Assembly: GCA_016712985.1 (NCBI GenBank) | Contig: JADJQA010000004.1 | Span: 1-64,000, forward strand | Reading direction: 5' to 3' | From: Sulfuritalea sp. | GTDB taxonomy: Bacteria; Pseudomonadota; Gammaproteobacteria; Burkholderiales; Rhodocyclaceae | Length of the DNA: 64,000 nt | Shown here: piece after piece, positions 45,978 to 57,087 of the stretch | How the letters are laid out: every line of letters starts with the position of its first letter | Numbering within the stretch: the stretch's first letter is position 1 | The notes under the pieces: model-generated | Told to the model about the DNA's origin: nothing | Seen by the model: only the letters and a program-made list of their open reading frames with translations | The model's database searches: none | Position numbers and translations under genes: made by a program

Positions 45978-46795
45978 TCATTGCGCGTCACGCCCGGCGG
46001 GTGTGCGCCAGCCCAGTTGGCGCGAGATGGTTTGCGCTGCGGCACGGATCGCTTTCGGGATCGGGCCGTTCCAGCCTGGAGGCAACAGGCCCGCGGGTCC
46101 CAGGCCGGTGATCGCCAGCACCATCTTGCCGTCGTGATCGAATGCCGGGGCGCAGAAGGCATTGATGCCCGGAATTACCGATCCGACGGCGCGGGACATG
46201 CCGTGTTCGCGGACTTCGGCCGTCAGCGCATCGAGTTGGGCGCGCGAGATCGGCGCCGGGTATCCTCGCCGCGGGCGTTGATCTCCAGTTCTTCCGAAAT
46301 CCGGCCCTCGAGCATCGGCGAGTGGAAAAAGGCAACGAAGCACAGGCCGATGGCCGAATGCAGCAAGGGCATGACCGCGCCGGTGCGCAGATTGACGGTG
46401 ACCGGGTGCCGCGATTCGACCCAGCGCACGATGGTGGGGCCCATGTTGCCCCATACCGCGAGGGCGACGGTTTCGCCGATTTCCCCGGCCAGCGCGTCGA
46501 GCACTGGTGTAGCCACGCGCAGCGCATCGAGGCGGGCAAGGCTGGCCAGCCCAAGGTCCAGGGCAAAATGGCCGAGATCGTAGCGGCCGGAGAGCGGGTC
46601 CTGCGTCACCAGTCCGGTACGAACGAAGCTGACCAGGTAGCGGTGCGCCTTGGCGGCGGGCATGCCGGCCTCGCTGGCGAGATCGCGCAACATCATTGGC
46701 GCACCGTGGTCGGCCAGCACCCGCAGCAGCGGCACGCCAACTTCGATCGACTGGATGCCCTGGCGGCCGTCTTGCTCTTTTTCTTCACCTGACAT
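45978..46795 (-). pseudogene. IclR-family transcriptional regulator, one frameshift
   Basis: This DNA-binding regulator has the N-terminal winged helix (VGVPLLRVLADHGAPMMLRDLASEAGMPAAKAHRYL, about 18-55) and a C-terminal effector domain (ETVALAVWGNMGPTIVRW, then VGSVIPGINAFCAPAFDHDG). One missing base at 46258-46260 breaks the frame after EINARGEDT. Adding it gives EDTPAPISRAQLDAL and a full protein of about 273 residues. A short gap with a TATAGAAT box separates it from the divergent exonuclease gene. The target is unknown; the fatty-acid genes at 48-54 kb are one possibility. Confidence 0.85.
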
Positions 46796-46863
46796 GGAAC
46801 GGGATTATAGAATCGCCGTGTTGCCGGCGCCGACCTTTCAAATGTTCCAACGGAACCCAGTCC

Positions 46864-47661
46864 ATGACTCCCGTTCTCGTCTTCGATATCGAAACCATTC
46901 CGGACATCGCCGGCCTGCGCTCGCTGCACGATCTCCCGTCAACCCTGCCCGACGCCGAAGTGGCCGAGTTCGCCTTCCAGCGCCAGCGAGCGAAGAGCGG
47001 CAGCGACTTCCTGCCGCTGCATTTGCAGCGCGTGGTCGTGATCTCCTGCGCCCTGCGCAGTGACGATGGGTTTCGGGTGTGGTCCATGGCCGAGCCCAAG
47101 GCGGGCGAGGGCGACATCATCCAGCGCTTTTTCGACGGCGTGGAGAAGTTCACGCCGCAGATAGTCTCCTGGAACGGTGGCGGCTTCGATCTGCCGGTGC
47201 TGCACTATCGCGGCCTGATCCATCGCGTCACCGCACCGCGCTACTGGGACATGGGCGAGGGCGATTATCGCGACTCGCGCGACTTCAAGTGGAACAACTA
47301 CATCAGCCGCTATCACATGCGCCATACGGATCTGATGGATCTGCTGGCGCTGTACCAGCCGCGCGGAGCCGCACCGCTCGATCAGCTCGCGCGACTGATG
47401 GGACTGCCGGGCAAGCTCGGCATGGATGGGTCCGCCGTCTGGGGTGCGTGGCTTGAGGGGCGCATCGGCGAGATTCGCGACTATTGCGAAACCGACGTGG
47501 TCAATACCTGGCTGGTGTTTCTGCGCTTTCAGTTGATGCGCGGCCTGCTCACCGCCAGCGAGCATGACAGCGAATTGAAACTGGTTAAAACCACACTGGC
47601 GACCACCGGCCTGCCACACTGGAAGGAATTTCTTGCCACCTGGGAGGCAGCATCATGCTGA
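46864..47661 (+). CDS. PolB-like 3'-5' exonuclease family protein
   Basis: This predicted DnaQ/PolB-type 3'-5' exonuclease has 265 residues. The acidic motifs appear as FDIETIPD (Exo I, residues 6-13), NGGGFDLPVL (Exo II, near 105) and RDYCETDVVNTW (Exo III, near 205). ATG 46864 begins MTPVLVFDIET. It overlaps the next gene by seven bases, which points to joint expression. The role in DNA or RNA trimming is not established. Confidence 0.85.
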   Translation: MTPVLVFDIETIPDIAGLRSLHDLPSTLPDAEVAEFAFQRQRAKSGSDFLPLHLQRVVVISCALRSDDGFRVWSMAEPKAGEGDIIQRFFDGVEKFTPQIVSWNGGGFDLPVLHYRGLIHRVTAPRYWDMGEGDYRDSRDFKWNNYISRYHMRHTDLMDLLALYQPRGAAPLDQLARLMGLPGKLGMDGSAVWGAWLEGRIGEIRDYCETDVVNTWLVFLRFQLMRGLLTASEHDSELKLVKTTLATTGLPHWKEFLATWEAASC

Positions 47662-48197
47662 TCGACGCACGCCACTCCGCCCTTTTGCTGGTGGATATAC
47701 AGGGCAAGCTGGTGCCGGCCATCGCCGGTTGGCAAACCCTGCTGGATCATGTCATCTGGCTGATCCGCGTCGCGCGTCGGCTGGAGGTGCCCGTGCTGGC
47801 CTGCGAGCAGTATCCGCAGGGTCTGGGGCCGACCCATCCGGCGGTGGCGGCCGAACTGCCGCCAGGCTGCATCGCCGCCAAGCGGCATTTCTCGGCCGTG
47901 GCCGGGGCCTGTCACGCGCTCGACCAGGGCGGCGGTTCGGATCAATACGTGGTCTGCGGCATGGAGGCACATGTCTGCGTGCTGCAGACGGTGCTGGAAC
48001 TGCTGGCAGGCGGCAGGCAGGTGTTCGTGGTCGACGAAGCCGTGGGCTCGCGCCGCGAATCCGACAAGGCGCTGGCGCTGGCGCGCATGCGCGATGCCGG
48101 CGCCGGTATCGTCAGTCGCGAAATGGTCGCCTTCGAGTGGCTGCGGCGCGCTGATTCGACGCTGTTTCGCGAGATCAGCCGGGACTTCCTGCGCTGA
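47655..48197 (+). CDS. isochorismatase-family hydrolase
   Basis: This cysteine hydrolase of the isochorismatase fold (YcaC-like) has 180 residues. The triad is visible: Asp in LLLVDIQGKL, Lys in IAAKRHFSA and Cys in CGMEAHVCVLQT. Family members cleave isochorismate, nicotinamide or other amides; the substrate is open. ATG 47655 overlaps the exonuclease end. Confidence 0.85.
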   Translation: MLIDARHSALLLVDIQGKLVPAIAGWQTLLDHVIWLIRVARRLEVPVLACEQYPQGLGPTHPAVAAELPPGCIAAKRHFSAVAGACHALDQGGGSDQYVVCGMEAHVCVLQTVLELLAGGRQVFVVDEAVGSRRESDKALALARMRDAGAGIVSREMVAFEWLRRADSTLFREISRDFLR

Positions 48198-48293
48198 TCT
48201 GCGGCCCGCACGGGCTGCCGCAATCCCCGCTGCTGCGGAATTAGAGGCGCGCAACTACACGCGAGAGGGGACTTGCGTTAGTATTAAAACATC

Positions 48294-48310
48294 CGTTTGA
48301 AACGTACGTT
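48294..48310. promoter_or_regulatory. two overlapping palindromes before the acyl-CoA dehydrogenase gene
   Basis: CGTTTGAAACG (48294-48304) and AACGTACGTT (48301-48310) overlap about 45 bases before the ATG. They look like the operator of a dimeric repressor, such as the TetR-type regulators of fatty-acid genes, but no such regulator is in the window. Confidence 0.35.
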
Positions 48311-48356
48311 CGCCCCGGTGCGGCCGACGCCCGCCACCACACACAGGAGTATCTCC

Positions 48357-50147
<1,791 letters not shown>

Positions 50148-50158
50148 GTAGCCAGGTC

Positions 50159-50228
50159 CGTCATTCCGGCGAAAGCCGGAATTCAGTGCCGTGAAAGGCC
50201 TGGACCCCGGCTTTCGCCGGGGTGACGA
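50159..50228. repeat. palindromic intergenic repeat (copy 1)
   Basis: An imperfect inverted repeat runs from CGTCATTCCGGCGAAAGCC to its mirror GGCTTTCGCCGGGGTGACG. It belongs to the widespread CGTCATTCCCGCG... type of intergenic palindromes. A second copy lies at 52663-52729. Confidence 0.75.
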
Positions 50229-50260
50229 CAGAATCAACGTATCGCCAAAAGAGGACCATC

Positions 50261-52648
50261 ATGAGCAATTTCATCGTCAAGAAAGTCGCCGTTCTCGGCG
50301 CCGGAGTCATGGGCGCGCAGCTTGCGGCCCACTGTATCAATGCACGCGTTCCGGTGGTGCTGTTCGACCTGCCGGCCAAGGAGGGCCCGAAGAACGGCAT
50401 CGTGCTGCGCGCCATCGAGGGCCTGAAGAAGCTTAGTCCGGCGCCACTGGGCAACAAGGACGATGCGGCCTGCATCGAGGTGGCCAATTACGACGATCAC
50501 CTCGAACTCCTCAAGGGCTGCGACCTGATCATCGAGGCGATTGCCGAACGCATGGACTGGAAGCACGACCTCTACAAGAAGGTCGCCCCATTCATCGCGC
50601 CGAACGCAATCTTCGCCACGAACACCTCCGGGCTGTCGATCACCGCCCTGTCGGAGGGTTTTGCCCCCGAACTCAAGGAGCGCTTCTGCGGCGTGCATTT
50701 TTTCAATCCACCGCGCTACATGCATCTCGCCGAGCTGATCCCGACCGCGGCGACACGGCCGGAAATCCTCGACCAGCTCGAAGGCTTCCTCGTCACCACG
50801 CTGGGCAAAGGCGTGGTGCGGGCCAAGGACACGCCCAACTTCATCGCCAACCGCGTCGGCGTTTTCAGCATGCTGGCGACGATGTATGAAGCGGACAAGT
50901 TTGGCCTGTCGTGCGACGTGGTCGATGACCTGACCGGTTCCAAGCTGGGCCGCGCCAAGTCCGGCACCTTCCGCACCGCGGACGTAGTCGGCCTCGACAC
51001 CCTGGGCCACGTGGTCAAGGCCACGCAGGACGCGCTGCCCGACGATCCTTTCGCGGCCGCGTACAAGACTCCCGACGTGCTCACCAAACTGCTGGCGGCG
51101 GGCGCCCTTGGGCAAAAAACCGGTGGGGGCTTCTACAAGAAGGTCGGACGCGAGGTGCAGCGCCTCGATTTCGCCAGCGGCCAGTACGTCGCCGGCGGCG
51201 GCAAGGCCGACGAGCTCGTCGCGCGCATCCTCAAGGAAAAGGATCCGGCCAAGCGCATGAAGGCGCTGCGCGAATCGAGCAACCCGCAGGCTCAATTCCT
51301 CTGGGCCATCTTCCGCGACGTCTTCCATTACAGCGCCGTACATCTGGAAGCCATTGCCGACAATGCTCGTGACATCGATTTCGCGATGCGCTGGGGCTAC
51401 GGCCAGAAGCTGGGACCCTTCGAGACCTGGCAGGCGGCCGGCTGGCAGCAGATTGCCAACTGGATCAAGGAAGACATCGACGCCGGCAAGGCAATGTGCT
51501 CGGCGCCGCTGCCGGCCTGGGTATTCGATGGACGCACCGGAGTTCACGCCGCCGACGGTTCCTGGTCGCCGGCACGCAAAACCAATGTGCCGCGTTCCGC
51601 GCTCGCGGTCTACGGCCGCCAGCCGTTCCGTGCTCCCGTACTTGGCGAGGGCGCGGCCGACGGCGGCAAGGTCGGCACCACGGTGTTCGAGGACGAGTCG
51701 GTGCGCATCTGGCATCAGGGCGACGAGGTATTGATCTTCTCCAGCAAGACCAAGCTGCATGTCATCGGCGCCGGCGTCGTCGCCGGCTTGGCCAAGGCGA
51801 TCGCAGAGGCCGAACGCAACTACAAGGGGCTGGTGATCTGGGGTGCGGATGCGGCCGAGGGCGGCGCCTTCTCCGCCGGCGCCGACTTGCAGGCGATGCT
51901 GCCGGTGTTCATGTCGGGTGGCGTCAAGGCCATCGAGCCGGAAGTCTCCAAGCTGCAACAGTGCTTCCAGACCATGAAATACGCCAACGTGCCGGTGGTG
52001 GCAGCCGTCGCGGGCCTCGCCTTGGGCGGTGGCTGCGAACTGCTGTTGCACACGGCGAAGCGCGTGGCCTTGATCGAGTCGTATATCGGCCTGGTCGAAG
52101 TCGGCGTCGGCCTGATTCCGGCTGGCGGCGGTTTGAAGGAAGCGGCGCTGCGCGCGGCGGCCGATGCCAGGGGCAACGACCTGCTGCAATTCCTCAAGAA
52201 CTCCTTCATGAACGCCGCCACGGCCGCCGTTTCGAAGTCGGCGCTGGAGGCACGGCAAATGGGCTATCTGCGCGCCGACGACGTGATTGTCTTCAACCCC
52301 TACGAGCTGCTGCATGTGGCCAAGGTCGAAGCGCGCGCGATGTTCGACGCCGGCTACCGGCCGCCGCTGCAGAAACTGGTGGCGGTCAGCGGCCGCTATG
52401 CCATCGGCACAATCATGATGCAACTGGTCAATATGCGCGACGGCGGTTTCATCTCTGCCCACGATTTCAAGCTGGCGCAGATGATCGCCACGGTGGTGGC
52501 CGGCGGCGACGTCGATCCGGGGAGCCTGGTCAGCGAACAGTGGCTGTTCGACCTGGAGCGCAAGGCCTTCATGGAACTGCTGAATCATCCCAAGACCCAG
52601 GAACGCATCATGGGCATGATGCAGACCGGCAAGCCGGTGCGAAATTGA
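50261..52648 (+). CDS. 3-hydroxyacyl-CoA dehydrogenase / enoyl-CoA hydratase fusion (FadN-like)
   Basis: This bifunctional beta-oxidation enzyme has 795 residues. The NAD-binding dehydrogenase comes first (AVLGAGVMGAQLAAHC, EAIAERMDWKHDLY, GVHFFNPPRYMHLAELI), then its C-terminal domain, and from about residue 480 the hydratase/isomerase part (EGGAFSAGADLQAML, VAGLALGGGCELLLH). This order, dehydrogenase before hydratase, is that of FadN, opposite to E. coli FadB. ATG 50261 has a GAGGA site. Confidence 0.93.
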   Translation: MSNFIVKKVAVLGAGVMGAQLAAHCINARVPVVLFDLPAKEGPKNGIVLRAIEGLKKLSPAPLGNKDDAACIEVANYDDHLELLKGCDLIIEAIAERMDWKHDLYKKVAPFIAPNAIFATNTSGLSITALSEGFAPELKERFCGVHFFNPPRYMHLAELIPTAATRPEILDQLEGFLVTTLGKGVVRAKDTPNFIANRVGVFSMLATMYEADKFGLSCDVVDDLTGSKLGRAKSGTFRTADVVGLDTLGHVVKATQDALPDDPFAAAYKTPDVLTKLLAAGALGQKTGGGFYKKVGREVQRLDFASGQYVAGGGKADELVARILKEKDPAKRMKALRESSNPQAQFLWAIFRDVFHYSAVHLEAIADNARDIDFAMRWGYGQKLGPFETWQAAGWQQIANWIKEDIDAGKAMCSAPLPAWVFDGRTGVHAADGSWSPARKTNVPRSALAVYGRQPFRAPVLGEGAADGGKVGTTVFEDESVRIWHQGDEVLIFSSKTKLHVIGAGVVAGLAKAIAEAERNYKGLVIWGADAAEGGAFSAGADLQAMLPVFMSGGVKAIEPEVSKLQQCFQTMKYANVPVVAAVAGLALGGGCELLLHTAKRVALIESYIGLVEVGVGLIPAGGGLKEAALRAAADARGNDLLQFLKNSFMNAATAAVSKSALEARQMGYLRADDVIVFNPYELLHVAKVEARAMFDAGYRPPLQKLVAVSGRYAIGTIMMQLVNMRDGGFISAHDFKLAQMIATVVAGGDVDPGSLVSEQWLFDLERKAFMELLNHPKTQERIMGMMQTGKPVRN

Positions 52649-52662
52649 GACTCACACTGGTT

Positions 52663-52729
52663 CGTCAGTCCGGGCTTGACCCGGAATCCAGCGGCGTACG
52701 CCTGGATTCCCGCGTTCGCGGGAATGACG
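52663..52729. repeat. palindromic intergenic repeat (copy 2)
   Basis: The repeat CGTCAGTCCGGGCTTGACCC ... GGGAATGACG is of the same type as the copy at 50159-50228. It lies between the hydroxyacyl-CoA dehydrogenase and thiolase genes. Confidence 0.7.
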
Positions 52730-52771
52730 ATTCGAAGGCTTTTACGAAATTGAGAACCGAGGAGTTCTGAC

Positions 52772-53968
52772 ATGAGCAAACAACTGCAAGACGCCTATAT
52801 CGTTGCCGCTACCCGCACGCCGATCGGCAAGGCACCGCGCGGCATGTTCCGCAATGTACGTCCCGACGACCTGCTGGTGCGCGCGATCCAATCCGCCATG
52901 AGTCAGGTGCCGGGCCTCGACCCCAAGCTGATCGAGGACGCCATCGTCGGCTGTTCCTTCCCCGAAGGCGAATCCGGCCTCAATATGGCGCGCAACGCCG
53001 TGCTGCTGGCGGGCCTGCCCAATACCGTGGGCGGTGTCACCATCAATCGTTTCTGCGCCTCGGGCGTCACCGCGATTGCCATGGCGGCCGATCGCATCCG
53101 CGTCGGCGAGGCTGACGTCATGATCGCCGGCGGCGCCGAATCCATGTCGATGGTGCCGATGGGGGGCTTCCATCCCTCGATCAACATGAATGTCTTCGCC
53201 GACGAAAATGTCGGAATGGCCTATGGTATGGGCCTCACGGCCGAAAAGGTCGCCAACCAGTGGAAGGTGACGCGCGAGGCGCAGGATCAGTTCGCGCTGG
53301 ATTCGCACCAGAAAGCCATCGCCGGACAGCAAGCTGGCGAGTTCGACGCCGAGACGACCGCGGTCGAGATCGTCGAGCGCGTGCCGAATCTTTCCACGGG
53401 CGAAATCGATCTGAAGAAGCGCAGCGTCAATCGCGACGAAGGCGCTCGCGCCGATTCGACGCTGGCGGCGCTGGCCAAGTTGAAACCGGTGTTCGCCGCC
53501 AAGGGTTCGGTGACGGCCGGCAACAGCTCGCAGACGTCCGACGGTGCGGGCGCGCTGATCCTGGTCAGCGAGAAGATCCTCAAAGCTTTCAACCTGACGC
53601 CGCTGGCGCGTTTCGTGTCGTTCGCGGTGCGCGGCGTACCGCCCGAAATCATGGGCATCGGCCCCAAGGAAGCGATTCCGGTGGCCTGCAAGGCGGCCGG
53701 CATCACCCAGGACCAGATCGACTGGTTCGAGTTGAATGAAGCGTTCGCCGCGCAGTCGCTGGCGGTGATCCAGGACCTCGGTCTCGATCCGGCCAAGGTC
53801 AATCCGCTGGGTGGCGCCATTGCGCTCGGTCATCCGCTCGGCGCCACCGGAGCGATCCGCGCTGCCACGGTGGTTCATGCCCTGCGCCGGCGCAACCTCA
53901 AGTACGGCATGGTGACCATGTGCGTCGGCACCGGCATGGGCGCAGCGGGAATCTTCGAACGCATGTAA
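52772..53968 (+). CDS. fadA: acetyl-CoA acyltransferase (thiolase)
   Basis: This thiolase cleaves 3-ketoacyl-CoA at the end of each beta-oxidation round. It has 398 residues, with the acyl cysteine in INRFCASGVTAIAM (about residue 93), GGAIALGHPLGATGAIR with the histidine, and CVGTGMGAAGIFE at the C-terminus with the second cysteine. A GAGGAG site lies before ATG 52772. It is the third gene of the beta-oxidation set. Confidence 0.94.
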   Translation: MSKQLQDAYIVAATRTPIGKAPRGMFRNVRPDDLLVRAIQSAMSQVPGLDPKLIEDAIVGCSFPEGESGLNMARNAVLLAGLPNTVGGVTINRFCASGVTAIAMAADRIRVGEADVMIAGGAESMSMVPMGGFHPSINMNVFADENVGMAYGMGLTAEKVANQWKVTREAQDQFALDSHQKAIAGQQAGEFDAETTAVEIVERVPNLSTGEIDLKKRSVNRDEGARADSTLAALAKLKPVFAAKGSVTAGNSSQTSDGAGALILVSEKILKAFNLTPLARFVSFAVRGVPPEIMGIGPKEAIPVACKAAGITQDQIDWFELNEAFAAQSLAVIQDLGLDPAKVNPLGGAIALGHPLGATGAIRAATVVHALRRRNLKYGMVTMCVGTGMGAAGIFERM

Positions 53969-54118
53969 GCGCCCAGCAATAGGCGGCTGCCGCGCCTTGG
54001 TAGGGCGCCGGCAGCCCACTGCATATGCGCCTGCGGCAGGGGTGTCCTGGCAGTGCTCGCGCTACGGAGTCTTGCCGCCTTGGCTTCGTTCCGCATGGCC
54101 AGCCTCGCGCGGTCTGGC

Positions 54119-57027
54119 TCAATCTCCCCCGAATCTTGCGGGCAGGTCGATGCGGCCGCGACGCAGGAGTGCTTCCATCTCATCTGGCGGTAGTGGGCGG
54201 CTGAACAGATAGCCCTGCAGCTTCGGGCATTGCGCACGCTGCAGAAAGTCGAGTTGTTCTGGGGTTTCCACGCCTTCCGCAATGACATCGAGATCGAGGC
54301 TGCGGGCCATGGAGATGATCGCGGTGGTGATACCTGCGTCGTCGGCATTCTGCGGCAGACCGTGGACGAAACTCTGATCGATCTTCAGGGTCCCGATCGG
54401 GAAGCGCTTGATATACGACAGCGACGAGTAGCCGGTGCCGAAATCGTCGATCGAGAAGTGCACCCCCATTTCGCGCAGGTGAAACAGTTCCTTGATTCGT
54501 TTGGCCTCCGGATCCATCAGAATGCTTTCGGTCAACTCAAGTTCGAGCAGATCTGCTGCGACGCCCGTAGTGACGATGATCGCCGCAACGCTGTCGAGGA
54601 AATCCGCTGCGGCAAGCTGGCGTGCCGACACGTTTACCGCCACCCGCGGTACCGAGACGCCACCGCGCTGCCATTCCCGCAACTGGCTGCAGGCGGCATT
54701 GAGCACCCATTCTCCGATCGGCACGATCAGGCCGCTCTCCTCCGCAACGGCGATGAACCGGCCCGGCATGACCAGCCCCTGCTGCGGATGCTGCCAGCGG
54801 ATCAGCGCTTCGATCCCGATCACCGTACCATCGTTGGCACGTACCTGCGGTTGGTAGAACAGACGAAATTCGCCTCGTTCGAGGCCCTTGCGAATATCGC
54901 CTTCAAGGGCCAGTCGTGCCGTCGTCCGTGCGGTCAACGTTTGGTCGTACAACTGCCAGTTGTTGCGTCCCTGCTCCTTGGCGTAGTACATCGCGGTATC
55001 CGCGTGCTTGAGTAGCATCGCGGCGTCGTCGCCGTCGCCGGGGAACATCGCGATGCCGATGCTCGAAGTTACCTCGATCTCCTGGTCGCCGATCAGGGCC
55101 GGTTGTCCAAGCACCGCCTGTATTCGCTGTGCGACCATGCAGGCGGTCTCGGCGGTGTCGACATCGGGCAGGACAACGGTGAACTCGTCACCGCCAAGGC
55201 GTGCGAAATGCAGGCCCGATTCGTCGAGTGCCGGACGGGCAATGAAGGCACCTGCGCGCAGTTGTCCCTGCAGGCGGTCGGCGACTGTCTGCAGCAGGGC
55301 GTCTCCGGCACTGTGCCAAGCGTGTCGTTGATGCGCTTGAAGCCGTCGAGATCGAGAAACAGCAGCGCCATGCCCAGATTCGTCCGCCGCGCACGCAGCA
55401 ATTCGCGGTCGAGGCGCTCGAGAAAGCTCTGGCGGTTCGGCAAGCCGGTCAGCGTGTCGAAATAGGCCAGGCGACGGATTTTTTCCTCGTTGTGCTTCTG
55501 GAGCGTGATGTCGCGGACCACGACTACCACCCTGTCGGGTCCGTTTGGCGCGATGCGCGCCTCGTAGTGGTGGATGTTGCCCTCTACCGGCAACGCGACG
55601 AACACTGATTGCAGATCGCCACGCTGCAACGCGTTCTCGATACCCTTTCGGATGGTGCTTGCCGTGTCGGCCGGCAGAACGGCGGAGACGTTCTTGCCGA
55701 GCAGATCTCCCTCGGCGACGAAGAATCGGGTAGCGTAAGGCTGCTTGTAGTCGAGGCAGATTCCGTGCCGATCGATAACCAGGATCAAGTCAGGTGTGGC
55801 CCACATGATCGCAGCCTGTTTTCCTTCGAGTTCGTGCAATGCGCGATGCTCGCCGCGCAGCCGGATGATCAGCGCCGCGAGCCAGAAAGCGGCCTGCAAC
55901 AGGCTGCCGATCGGAAAGGCGAATGCCGCCATGCGGCTGACCTCGACTCCGCTACCGATTACCGAAAAGGCCTGCACCCCCCCGCCGACCATGGTCGCGC
56001 CCAGCCCCAGGGTGAACAGCCGTATCGAGGTATCGCCCCTGAAGACGCCCCTGACCAGCAGCACGATGGTGGCCAGAGCAAGGGCTAGAAGAACGGCTGC
56101 CCCGGCACGGTAACCGGCGGCGTGCCAGGCCGAAGCGACGAAGAAGAACGCGCTGAGCAGGACAAAGCCGCCAATTGCTGCGCGCACCCGACCACGAAGC
56201 TGCAGGAACTCCATCACCGCGAAGCCTATGCCGAGCACCACGCCGGCTACCGAGATCGCCTGGAGGAGCGGGAAATATTGCGGACTAGGCCAGAACGGCA
56301 CGAAAGCGGAGCCGATGCCGAAATTCTGCACCAGCCAGACCTGCAGCGCGAAGCAATAGAAGGCGTAGGCCAATGCGACGCGGCTGCCGGCATAGGCGTC
56401 GAAGCCGATGGCAACGATAATCATCATCAGCAGGATGCCGCTGTAGGCCCCCAGGCCCACCCACAGCATGGCGTTGTCGCGAACGAAGCTGGTCTCGTTG
56501 GCGAGCATGATCCACGGACGAATGGCCTTGTAGTCCTGCACGATGGCCGCGATTGGCGCGCCTTCGGCCAACGCGGGAAGACGCGCATAGGGAAACGGGC
56601 TGACGATGTCGCGGTGGGCGAACGGCAAGCCGCGGCCGGAAATGGACACCCAGGGGCAGCCATTCACATCGGTGGCGATGACAATGAAGAACTCGGCGAT
56701 CGGTTCCTGCAGGTAGACGATCGGCGATCCAGCCCCGAACTGCTCGCGCTCGACCGTTAGCTGGAAAGCGCGGGCTGGCTTGGTCAATGACAAGTCCGGC
56801 AGCGCAAGTTTTTCGCAACCCGCGCGCGGTAGCGACACCGAGTCGCGGAACTGGGTTAGCCAACGGCTCGCCTCGTTCGACCGACCGGGACCCTGCGGAG
56901 CATCCCACAAAGGTGTCAATCCCGCCGAGAAGGTATTGGTCTTTGGCGAGGCGCCCGCAAGCATCAGGGCGATCAGCACCAGGAGCAGCAGACCTTTGAA
57001 GAGTCGCTTAATCATCACACGCGTCAT
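54119..57027 (-). pseudogene. membrane 7TM-PAS-GGDEF-EAL c-di-GMP enzyme, one frameshift
   Basis: This is a large inner-membrane protein of about 969 residues when repaired. It has a signal anchor (LLLLVLIALMLAGA), a periplasmic part, a series of about seven membrane segments (about 190-375), a PAS domain, a GGDEF domain and an EAL domain. Motifs are intact: RLGGDEFTVVL, IEALIRWQHP, ELTESILMDP, DDFGTGYSSLSY, KIDQSFV and AEGVETPEQL. It can therefore make and/or degrade c-di-GMP. The frame breaks in the GGDEF domain after INDTLG. One base added at 55315 gives LGHSAGDALLQTV. Sixty bases separate it from the radical SAM gene upstream. Confidence 0.85.
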
Positions 57028-57087
57028 CCCCGTAGTTCGTCGAAATCCACGGTTCCTGTCTCCGGAGACGCCTGGAACCTGCTCGCG

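Noticed and set aside
50234..52588. Long open frame of 784 codons on the minus strand
   Set aside because: It is antisense to the hydroxyacyl-CoA dehydrogenase/hydratase gene, whose motifs are clear; it is a codon-usage shadow.
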